Positions 1 through 5,889 of a DNA stretch of 6,702 nucleotides are shown here, one piece after another (position 1 is the stretch's first letter; every line of letters starts with the position of its first letter). Both the position numbers and the translations under genes were made by a program. The stretch is from JBNKLG01 sp050292235 (GTDB lineage Bacteria; Pseudomonadota; Gammaproteobacteria; Chromatiales; Chromatiaceae). The DNA is taken from contig JBNKLG010000112.1 in NCBI GenBank assembly GCA_050292235.1, positions 1-6,702 of the forward strand, written 5' to 3'. The notes beneath the pieces were generated by a model, which worked only from the letters and a program-made list of their open reading frames with translations, did no database searches and was not told where the DNA came from.

Positions 1-678
1 CAGCCGCTCCTGGATGGGCGAGCTGTCCAGGGAGATGGCGTGTCGGGTCAGTTGGTCGAGGGATTGCAGACCGTTTTCGGTGAGGGCTTCCGGGGTCGGC
101 CAGAGGGTCTTGCGCCCCTGTTGCAGCAGCTCTTCCAGGGCAAAATCCGGCACCGGCTCGACGAAGACATGTACCAGAAAACGATCGGCAAAGGCGTGCA
201 GGGTCTCCTCTTCCGGCAGTTGGTTGGAAGCGCCGACGCAGACCCGTAATGGACAATCCAGTCTGGTATGTCCCCGCTTGAATTTGCGCTCGTTGAGCAG
301 GGTCAGCAGGGTATTGAGAATGGCGGTCGACCCCAGGAAGACCTCGTCGAGAAAGGCGACTTCCGCCTCCGGCAGCATCCCCTCGGTGGCGGTCTCGATG
401 ACGCCCTCTTGCAGCTTGCGCAGATCCACCGGGCCAAAGAGTTCGCTCGGTTCGGTAAAGCGCCCCAGCAGGTACTCAAAGTATTCGCCGCCCAGGGCCG
501 CGGCCACCCGGCGTACCGCTGCGCTCTTGGCGGTGCCGGGTGGGCCGATGATCAGCAGGTGCTCCTGGGCCACGGCGGCCAGGATGATGAGATCGACGAG
601 GATCTCTCGCTCCACCAGTCCGGCAGTGGCCTGGGTGACCACCCGTTTCAGATTGTCGGCTGAGGCTTTGATCTCCAT
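1..678 (-). CDS. RavA-like MoxR-family AAA+ ATPase (3' end outside window)
   Basis: This is the N-terminal 226 residues of a MoxR AAA+ ATPase; the frame stays open to base 1, so the C-terminus lies outside the window. Visible motifs are Walker A GPPGTAKS (residues 45-52), Walker B AFLDE with D111 and E112, a sensor-1-like ASN (N152) and ADRF with a candidate arginine finger at R166. The stretches FGPVDL and ILNTLLTLLNER closely resemble E. coli RavA as I remember it. MoxR ATPases usually form hexameric rings that remodel or help mature metal-containing complexes, often with a von Willebrand factor A partner encoded next door. The start at 678 has AGGA six bases upstream and lies inside the preceding radical SAM gene, overlapping it by 31 nt, so coupled translation is likely. 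The family is confident; assignment to the RavA subgroup is by resemblance only, and the target is unknown. Confidence 0.9.
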   Translation of the reverse strand, partial: MEIKASADNLKRVVTQATAGLVEREILVDLIILAAVAQEHLLIIGPPGTAKSAAVRRVAAALGGEYFEYLLGRFTEPSELFGPVDLRKLQEGVIETATEGMLPEAEVAFLDEVFLGSTAILNTLLTLLNERKFKRGHTRLDCPLRVCVGASNQLPEEETLHAFADRFLVHVFVEPVPDFALEELLQQGRKTLWPTPEALTENGLQSLDQLTRHAISLDSSPIQERL

Positions 679-1538
679 AGGGGTTCCTGTTGGGCATTTA
701 AGGGGATTCGGGCCAGGATATGATCGCCGTAATGGCGCGCCATCTCCAGGCCGTTGAGGTTGATGTTGCCAATGTAACAGTCGCAGCTGGCTCTGTCGCA
801 GGGGCGTTGTCGGGCCAGGGTGGTCAATGGCTGTTGGTAAAGGTTGCCCAGTGGCTGTTGGATGAGATGACAGCGGTAGAGGGTACCGTCACCCTCGATG
901 GCAAAGGCGCTGTCACCGCCCCGGCACGCCTTGCCGGCACTTTGCAGATCTTTGAGGTTGTCGGGAAACAGTGGGTCGATGGCTGTCAGCCAGGCGATCT
1001 CTTCATCGCTGTAATAGTTGGGCGTCTCTTTAAAGGCGTTGATCCAGAGATAGGTTTGCTGTGGCAGCCGCCGGCGAAATTGCTCGATCTGGGCAAAGGC
1101 CTCTCTCTTGCCCACCATGCCGACACTGAAGAGGATCTGCATCTGCGTCAACTGCGCCAGCTTGTTCAGGAAGGCATCCTGATCGGCCTCTTCCGGGTGA
1201 TAGGTGCACCAGAGTGCCAGGGTTCCGGGGTTACAAATAGATAGCCACTCCAGTGAGCTGCTGAGGTTGGTCTGGATGACCAGCCGCCGGAGGTGGGGCA
1301 GGTGGGATAGCGATGGCAGTGCTGCTTGATAATGGGGCCAGATCAGGGCCTCACCTCTGGGGGTGAAAAGGATCTCTAAATTGTCGCTGTACTGCGCCAC
1401 CCAGGTACAGAAGGTGTCGAGGTCGCTGGCATCCTGCCGCACCTGATTGGCACTGTTCTGAAGGTGCGCAAAGGGGCAATAGCCGCAGTGGTAGTTACAG
1501 CCTCTGAGGGAGCCAAGGTAGAACAGGCGAAGCCTCAT
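648..1538 (-). CDS. STM4011 family radical SAM protein
   Basis: This 296-residue radical SAM protein has the canonical CxxxCxxC cluster motif at C14, C18 and C21 (context RGCNYHCGYCPF), which would bind the [4Fe-4S] cluster that cleaves S-adenosylmethionine. A GGE-like element, TPRGEA, follows at residues 59-64. The C-terminal half holds five further cysteines, C205, C223, C247, C252 and C254, with a DGTLYRCHLIQQPLGNLY segment typical of SPASM/Twitch domains that carry auxiliary iron-sulfur clusters. Such enzymes often modify peptides or proteins. The substrate of this family is not known to me. The open frame continues upstream to 1703, but the start is set at ATG 1538 because AAGGA lies five bases before it, the ATG overlaps the upstream stop as ATGA, and family members begin just before the cysteine motif. 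Its 3' end overlaps the ATPase gene by 31 nt. Confidence 0.9.
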   Translation of the reverse strand: MRLRLFYLGSLRGCNYHCGYCPFAHLQNSANQVRQDASDLDTFCTWVAQYSDNLEILFTPRGEALIWPHYQAALPSLSHLPHLRRLVIQTNLSSSLEWLSICNPGTLALWCTYHPEEADQDAFLNKLAQLTQMQILFSVGMVGKREAFAQIEQFRRRLPQQTYLWINAFKETPNYYSDEEIAWLTAIDPLFPDNLKDLQSAGKACRGGDSAFAIEGDGTLYRCHLIQQPLGNLYQQPLTTLARQRPCDRASCDCYIGNINLNGLEMARHYGDHILARIPLNAQQEPLWRSKPQPTI

Positions 1539-2884
1539 TCCGTTCCTTGGGTGTGCGCCTGCATGCGCTGCCGAACCTCGGGGGAGGCCAGCCAGGGGGC
1601 CAGCAGATCGGCCCGTTCGATGCCGGCGGCATTGAGGCGGATGCGTTCGGGTGTCTCCTCGGCCAGGCTGGCATCCAGCAGCTCCTGTAGCTGGGGAAAA
1701 CATTCGATGGGGCTCTGTTGGAAGCGGCGAAAAAAATCCGCTCTGTCCAGCCCTTCCAGCAGAAACAGGGATTGCAGCAGATGGCGGTGCTGTTGTTCCC
1801 TCGTACTGAGCTGGAAACCGTGATGGGCACGGCAGAAATCGTCACGCCCCTGTCGACTGAACTCCTCGATCAGCGTCCTGACATCCCGATGGTGGCTGGC
1901 ATAGTGCGAGGAGTAGTGCAGCGAGCGGGTATAGGAGCGGGCGCCGGGGCCCAGTCCCACCATGCCATCCTCCTGGCAACTGTATTCGGGCAGGGCGCTG
2001 GAAGTGGCAGACGAGCGACGGAATAGGCGCATGGAGAGCTGCTGGTAGCCCTGCTCGCCAAGGAAATCCCGACCCAGGCGATAGAGTGACAGCATCTCGT
2101 CGTTCAGGATGAGATTGGCGTTGGCCCGGGCAGGGATCGGCTGGTTTTTCCCCAGGCCACTGTTGCTGCGGATGTAGAGAGGATAGAGATAGAGCTCCTG
2201 GGGGGCGTAGTCGAGCGCCTGTTTCAGGCTGGTCAGCCAATTTGTGGCACTTTGTCCGGGGATGCCGTAGATGAGGTCGATGTTGAGGTTGGGAATCTGA
2301 CTGTTGCTGATGAGGTTCAGCGTCTGATGCAGCTTCTGGGCTGGCTGCCTTCTGGCCAGTGCCTGCAACTCGTCGGTCTGAAAGCTCTGTACGCCGATGC
2401 TGATCCGGTCGACCGAAAACTGCTCCAGCAGGGCCAGCTTGTCAGGGCTCAGGGTGGCCGGAGAGACCTCGATGCCCAATGGGGTGGTGGTGTCCAGACC
2501 CAGGGTCTCGGTGGCCAGGCGCAGCAGTTGTTCCAGGTGGCCGGTGCTGAGAAAAGTCGGGGTGCCGCCGCCGATGGCGGCACGGGCAAAACGGCGCTGG
2601 TCCAGGATCTCGTCCATGGCCTCAGCCTGGCGTTGCAGTGCGCTCAGATAGCCCTCGACCAGGGTGGTGTCTGGTTTCGACAGGGCGAAGAGGTTGCAGA
2701 ACCCGCAGCGCATCTCGCAAAAGGGCACATGGAGGTAGAGAAAGAGGGCATCCCGGTTCTCTTCTTGCCACAGGGGTTTGAGGTCAAGGGGATGGGAAAA
2801 GGCACGATAGGCCGATTTGTGGGGATAGGAGTAGGAGTAGGCCTGATAGAGCGGCCCTTTGAGTTGTTCAGTAAGGGAGATCAA
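1535..2884 (-). CDS. STM4012 family radical SAM protein (HemN/HemW-like)
   Basis: This 449-residue protein resembles the HemN/HemW branch of radical SAM enzymes. It shows YLHVPFCEMRCGFC with cluster cysteines C56, C60 and C63, the SAM-binding GGGTPTFL (residues 105-112), RISIGVQSF (160-168) and DLIYGIPGQ (203-211), then a C-terminal region with GLGPGARSY reminiscent of the HemW C-terminal domain. The residues after C63 are NLF, so the fourth cysteine of true oxygen-independent coproporphyrinogen oxidase (CxxxCxxCxC) is absent; a haem-synthesis role is therefore unlikely. HemN-like folds also occur in haem chaperones, radical methyltransferases and cyclopropanases, so the reaction is open. The start is TTG, not ATG: it overlaps the upstream stop as TTGA, has GGGAG seven bases before it, and the next methionine (M58) lies inside the cluster motif. 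The stop overlaps the next gene as ATGA. Confidence 0.92.
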   Translation of the reverse strand: MISLTEQLKGPLYQAYSYSYPHKSAYRAFSHPLDLKPLWQEENRDALFLYLHVPFCEMRCGFCNLFALSKPDTTLVEGYLSALQRQAEAMDEILDQRRFARAAIGGGTPTFLSTGHLEQLLRLATETLGLDTTTPLGIEVSPATLSPDKLALLEQFSVDRISIGVQSFQTDELQALARRQPAQKLHQTLNLISNSQIPNLNIDLIYGIPGQSATNWLTSLKQALDYAPQELYLYPLYIRSNSGLGKNQPIPARANANLILNDEMLSLYRLGRDFLGEQGYQQLSMRLFRRSSATSSALPEYSCQEDGMVGLGPGARSYTRSLHYSSHYASHHRDVRTLIEEFSRQGRDDFCRAHHGFQLSTREQQHRHLLQSLFLLEGLDRADFFRRFQQSPIECFPQLQELLDASLAEETPERIRLNAAGIERADLLAPWLASPEVRQRMQAHTQGTE

Positions 2885-3684
2885 ACCGGTTCTCCCAGCT
2901 GAAACTGGCCGTAGGGTACGCTCCAGACCACCTCGTGGGCGAGCCGATGGCCCTCATAGCCGTTCTCTCCATAGGCCGTGCCGTGATCGGAACAGAGGAT
3001 GGCAAAGCAGGGGCCGCGTTTTTCCAGGGCGGCAAAGAGTCGGCCCAGGCAGCCATCGACATAGCGCAGGGCTGCGGCATGGGTCTGCAGATTGTCTTTG
3101 TCGGCGCCGGGCAGGTAGTGGCAGTTGGGCTGATGGATGGCCGAGATATTGAGGAAGAGGAACAGCCGTTGTGGCAGCGGGTTTCGCTGTAGCAGATCCA
3201 GAGCCAGTGATACCTGGTTTTCGCTGGAGCGGGGATCGGTGACCCCCAGGCTCTCATCCCAGTAGCTTTCATCGAATAACCCCGGCAGTACCCGCCCGAG
3301 GGGCGTCTGCTGGTTGAAGAAGCCCACGCCGCCGATACAGAGGGATCTATAGCCTTTGGCCCGCAGCCCTGCCACGATATTGGCCTCGTCAAGTTGGCAG
3401 GTCTCCGGGCCGGTGGTCTCACTGCCGTGGAAATCCAGGGCAAAGAGACGGGACTGCTTCGGCTGATTCTCCGGGGTGGGGAGGAATCCGGCGAAGATCG
3501 CCTGATGGGCGGCATAGGTAAAGCTGCCCGGTGCATGGCGTCTCTCCCAGCCTCGGGGGAGATAACGACTGATGTTGGGCAGATGGCCCGCCTGCCAGGC
3601 CCGTTGCGCCACATCAAACCGCAGGGTATCCAGGGTGATGAGCAGGAGGTCGCTCTGGCCGACGATCTGGTTCATGTCGATCAT
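2881..3684 (-). CDS. STM4013/SEN3800 family hydrolase, alkaline phosphatase superfamily
   Basis: This 267-residue protein has the layout of the alkaline phosphatase/sulfatase superfamily. A buried strand ending in a metal-ligand aspartate is seen as LLLITLDTLRFD (D19). A probable nucleophile lies in GSFTYAAHQ (S54 or T56). NISAIHQPN (H184) and the second metal-ligand block SDHG (D233, H234) follow, with H246 and H250 in GHRLAH. There is no CxPxR sulfatase motif, so formylglycine-dependent sulfatase chemistry is unlikely; phosphate ester or phosphonate hydrolysis, or phosphotransfer, is more plausible. It is short compared with full sulfatases. No signal peptide is visible, so it probably acts in the cytoplasm. 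The ATG at 3684 has GAGGG seven bases upstream and overlaps the previous stop as ATGA; M4 (3675) is a less likely alternative. The superfamily is well supported; the substrate is unknown. Confidence 0.9.
   Translation of the reverse strand: MIDMNQIVGQSDLLLITLDTLRFDVAQRAWQAGHLPNISRYLPRGWERRHAPGSFTYAAHQAIFAGFLPTPENQPKQSRLFALDFHGSETTGPETCQLDEANIVAGLRAKGYRSLCIGGVGFFNQQTPLGRVLPGLFDESYWDESLGVTDPRSSENQVSLALDLLQRNPLPQRLFLFLNISAIHQPNCHYLPGADKDNLQTHAAALRYVDGCLGRLFAALEKRGPCFAILCSDHGTAYGENGYEGHRLAHEVVWSVPYGQFQLGEPV
2892..2896 (-). promoter_or_regulatory. Ribosome binding site deciding the TTG start of the STM4012-family gene
   Basis: GGGAG on the minus strand is followed by a seven-base spacer and then TTG at 2884. 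There is no upstream ATG in frame within the preceding coding sequence that gives a better fit, and the next in-frame methionine falls inside the iron-sulfur motif. The site therefore supports TTG as the real start. Confidence 0.6.
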
Positions 3685-4877
3685 GGCTGCGCCCTCTGGC
3701 GCCAGCGATCGATCTCCAGGCCGTAGGTATCCTGGCCCTGATAGAGAATGTCGGGCAACAGGTCACCGAAGGCATTGACCTCGATGACCCGAGGTTGTTG
3801 ACTCGAACGCGGCAGCAAGAGATCGATGCCCATATGGTGCGTATCGGGGAAGGCCGCTGCGGTTGCAGTCACGCAGGCCTCCAGTCGTTCGATCCGGGTT
3901 TGGTCCCAGCCCAACTCTTGCAGATTGCCACGTGCATTGCCCAGGTGCAGGTTGGTCAACGGGGTCTTGCTTTTGCGCACCACACTCTGGGCCGGGCAAC
4001 CGCCGATGGCCATGACCCGCAGGTCGTAACTCCGTCTGCCGATACGGGACTTGGGCAACCAGCGTTCGATATGAACATCCTGGCAAAAGAGGGGCTTCAT
4101 CAATTGGCTGATCTCATCGGGACAGTGATATCGACGGGGTTTGAGGGAGTTGAACAACCGGGTTTCGCCGTTCTGATGCACCAGTTCGATGGCCGTCGAA
4201 GCGGATTCCCGCTTACCGTCGGGATGGATCTCATAGGCGATGACGCCCGAAGCCGATGAGCCGTAGCGGGGTTTGACGAATACCCGGTAACAGTGCTGGT
4301 CCAGCATGTAGTGGCGCAGCTGTCGGTGGTGGGTGAAGGCGGGCAGGGCCGGGATCACGGGAACGCCCTGTCGCAACAGTTGCGCCTGGGTTTTCTGTTT
4401 GTCGAACATCAGGGCGATATCGTCAGGCTGGTTCATGAACCGGATCCGCCGGCCCTCTCTGTCGGCGCTGGAGACGGCGGCTTTCAGTTGCGCCAGCAGT
4501 TGGCAAAAACCCCGGTACCAGTAGCGAAGATCGGCAATCTCGCCCAACTCGGTTGCGCATTGGAGTGGCGCCTGGGGCGCGACCTCATAACCCAGGCGGA
4601 TCAACCCCTGCTCGACAGCGGCGTTCTCTCCGGGGGAGTCGATGCGGATGCTGATCCTGTCGGCGTCTATGGTGGAGAGCGCGGTACTGAACCGCTGCTC
4701 CAGCAACGCGCTGTTCTCCAGCAAGCGCTCATAGGAGAGCACTGAGACGTTATCCGCATCCCGTCGAGCGAGGGCCTGACGGAAGAGGCGCAGGCGACGG
4801 TTTTCCGGATTGCCGATCAGCAGCCAGGCATCATTCACTGACCGCAACGTAGCGGTAGGTCTCGTCGTCGTCTTCAT
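3681..4877 (-). CDS. STM4014 family protein, RimK-like ATP-grasp fold
   Basis: This 398-residue protein carries features of an ATP-grasp ligase that I can read directly. These are a lysine and glycine-rich nucleotide-binding loop KPRYGSSASG (residues 202-211), a hinge-like HIERW (269-273), DLRVM with D285 and R287, an asparagine/glycine stretch HLGNARGN (311-318), MGIDLLL with D352, and a terminal metal-binding block VIEVNAFGD with E366 and N368. ATP-grasp enzymes join a carboxylate to an amine or thiol through an acyl phosphate, and RimK-like ones often act on peptides. The start is uncertain. ATG 4877 gives a 47-nt overlap with the LRR gene, and its purine run comes from that gene's acidic tail and lies too close to be a good ribosome site. 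GTG 4838 (codon 14) gives an 8-nt overlap and begins just before the LLIGNPENRR block. The product is cytoplasmic by appearance. Confidence 0.87.
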   Translation of the reverse strand: MKTTTRPTATLRSVNDAWLLIGNPENRRLRLFRQALARRDADNVSVLSYERLLENSALLEQRFSTALSTIDADRISIRIDSPGENAAVEQGLIRLGYEVAPQAPLQCATELGEIADLRYWYRGFCQLLAQLKAAVSSADREGRRIRFMNQPDDIALMFDKQKTQAQLLRQGVPVIPALPAFTHHRQLRHYMLDQHCYRVFVKPRYGSSASGVIAYEIHPDGKRESASTAIELVHQNGETRLFNSLKPRRYHCPDEISQLMKPLFCQDVHIERWLPKSRIGRRSYDLRVMAIGGCPAQSVVRKSKTPLTNLHLGNARGNLQELGWDQTRIERLEACVTATAAAFPDTHHMGIDLLLPRSSQQPRVIEVNAFGDLLPDILYQGQDTYGLEIDRWRQRAQP

Positions 4878-5763
4878 CCTCTTCTTGCGGATCGCTCAGG
4901 TCGATCTCGATACCCAGTTGCTTCAATTCGCCAGCCACCGCATCGCTGATGTAGTGATGGGAGAGATTCAGGCGTTTGAGCCGCTTGACCAGAGGCGATT
5001 CGACCAGGGCGCGAGCCCCGTCGTCGCCCAGGGTGCCCAGGGAAAGGTCCAGCTCATCCAGCTGCTCCATGAGAGGCGATTCCACCACCATGGCAGCAAT
5101 CTCGTCGGCCACTTCACTGTCCCGCAGACCCAATACCTTGAGTTTCGGGAAATGGGTGGATTCCAGTAGCGGTACCAATACCAGGGGATCGCCATCCCAG
5201 CCGTATTCATCGGTGCCCAGCCACAGCTCCAGCTTTTCCAGATTGGGTAGGCTGGCTGCAATGACCGCATGGATGATGGAAGAGGCCAGCCCGCCGGTTT
5301 CGATCACCAGTTCTTTGAGAGAGTCCTGGCGAATTTCCCCCAGGCTCAGTCCGGTTCCACCGCGCACCTGAAAGCGTTCCAAGTGTGGGAAGCAGCCCCA
5401 TAAGGCACTGTAATCACCCTGGATGATCCAGGATATCTCACAATCTTCATAAGTCATTTCGCCGACAAAGAGCGCGGTAAGAGAAGGCAAACGGTTGGCA
5501 TTGTCAATCAGGGCATCGATGAAAGTCTGGATGCCGGGATCATGGGGCTCTTCCCAGGAGCCGATGACCAGAGCCTCGATCTGGGTCGATTGGGGGTCGG
5601 CGAGCAGTTTCCCGAACAGACTGGAAAGGGTGGTGCCTTTATCGGCAGCGTCCCAGTCAACAGAGAGCCGGATGGCGCTGGAAATGGTTTGAATGCCTTT
5701 CTCTGGATCGAATTCTTCGATTTTTCTGCCCGCAAAGGTCTCAATGGCGTCACTGATGGTCAT
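4831..5763 (-). CDS. STM4015 family leucine-rich-repeat protein
   Basis: This 310-residue protein is the first gene of the operon. It has a short N-terminal region (about residues 1-70, including IEEFDPEKGI and VEALVIG-like IEALVIGSW), then irregular leucine-rich repeats recognisable as LPSLTALFV, FPHLERFQV, SLKELVIE, LPNLEKLEL, FPKLKVLGL, LDELDLSLG and LKRLNLSHH. Such repeats build a curved protein-binding surface. After the last repeat come a strongly acidic linker (residues 294-301, almost all D and E) and the tail TYRYVAVSE. No signal peptide, membrane segment or enzyme motif is visible. It probably binds a partner or presents its own tail to the enzymes encoded downstream; both ideas are inference. 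The ATG at 5763 has AGGA seven bases upstream and agrees with the family's MTIS-type beginning as I recall it. It lies nearest the divergent promoter region. Confidence 0.9.
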   Translation of the reverse strand: MTISDAIETFAGRKIEEFDPEKGIQTISSAIRLSVDWDAADKGTTLSSLFGKLLADPQSTQIEALVIGSWEEPHDPGIQTFIDALIDNANRLPSLTALFVGEMTYEDCEISWIIQGDYSALWGCFPHLERFQVRGGTGLSLGEIRQDSLKELVIETGGLASSIIHAVIAASLPNLEKLELWLGTDEYGWDGDPLVLVPLLESTHFPKLKVLGLRDSEVADEIAAMVVESPLMEQLDELDLSLGTLGDDGARALVESPLVKRLKRLNLSHHYISDAVAGELKQLGIEIDLSDPQEEDEDDDETYRYVAVSE

Positions 5764-5809
5764 TTTGGTTTCCTGAGTGATGGCTGGGTTTGCCTGGATG
5801 GAAGGCGCT

Positions 5810-5844
5810 GGGTTGACATTGAGTCAGCTTCAATGGGTTGAAAT
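5810..5844 (+). repeat. Direct repeat GGGTTGACAT / GGGTTGAAAT
   Basis: GGGTTGACAT at 5810-5819 recurs as GGGTTGAAAT at 5835-5844, nine of ten bases identical and 25 bp apart. The two copies flank the inverted repeat. They may be paired regulator sites or alternative -35-like elements: TTGAAA (5838-5843) is followed 19 bases later by TTAATA (5863-5868), a weak promoter candidate for the plus-strand gene. Function is inference. Confidence 0.3.
5817..5835. repeat. Inverted repeat in divergent intergenic region (possible operator)
   Basis: CATTGA (5817-5822) and its exact reverse complement TCAATG (5830-5835) flank a seven-base spacer. The centre-to-centre distance of 13 bp is compatible with a dimeric regulator. 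The left arm overlaps a TTGACA hexamer at 5813-5818 that could serve as a -35 box on the plus strand, though no good -10 box follows at the usual distance. The repeat lies between the LRR-led operon and the DUF523 gene, so it could control either. No experimental or comparative support is available; six-base arms can arise by chance. Confidence 0.35.
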
Positions 5845-5889
5845 GAAGTTTAGGTAGCTACGTTAATAGTATCCTACAACTGCTTAGAG

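Larger units (their letters stand above)
5764..5889. promoter_or_regulatory. Divergent promoter region between the operon and the DUF523 gene
   Basis: This 126-bp stretch is the only substantial non-coding DNA in the window and must hold the promoter of at least one of the two divergent transcription units. It is more AT-rich than the coding DNA, especially from about 5838 to 5880. It contains the inverted and direct repeats described separately and an 8-bp palindrome GTAGCTAC (5854-5861). I see no convincing consensus sigma-70 promoter for the minus-strand operon. Confidence 0.5.

Noticed and set aside
14..757. Long plus-strand open frame (247 codons) opposite the MoxR ATPase
   Set aside because: It lies antisense to a gene with clear Walker motifs, is rich in S, R and P without domain features, and is a typical antisense shadow in GC-rich DNA.
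1539..1703. Upstream extension of the STM4011-family frame to ATG 1703
   Set aside because: It would overlap the HemN-like gene by 169 nt, its residues look like out-of-frame translation, and ATG 1538 has a good ribosome site plus the ATGA junction.
2252..2902. Plus-strand open frame of 216 codons opposite the HemN-like gene
   Set aside because: It is antisense to strongly conserved radical SAM motifs, has no recognisable domain and is best explained as a codon-bias shadow.
2868..3617. Second minus-strand frame of 249 codons inside the hydrolase gene
   Set aside because: It is an out-of-frame overlap with the phosphatase-superfamily gene, is rich in P, S and R, and lacks any motif.
5813..5843. 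TTGACA at 5813-5818 as a strong sigma-70 promoter
   Set aside because: The -35 match is perfect, but 16-19 bases downstream only TTGAAA-like or GTTGAA sequences occur, so no acceptable -10 box is present.
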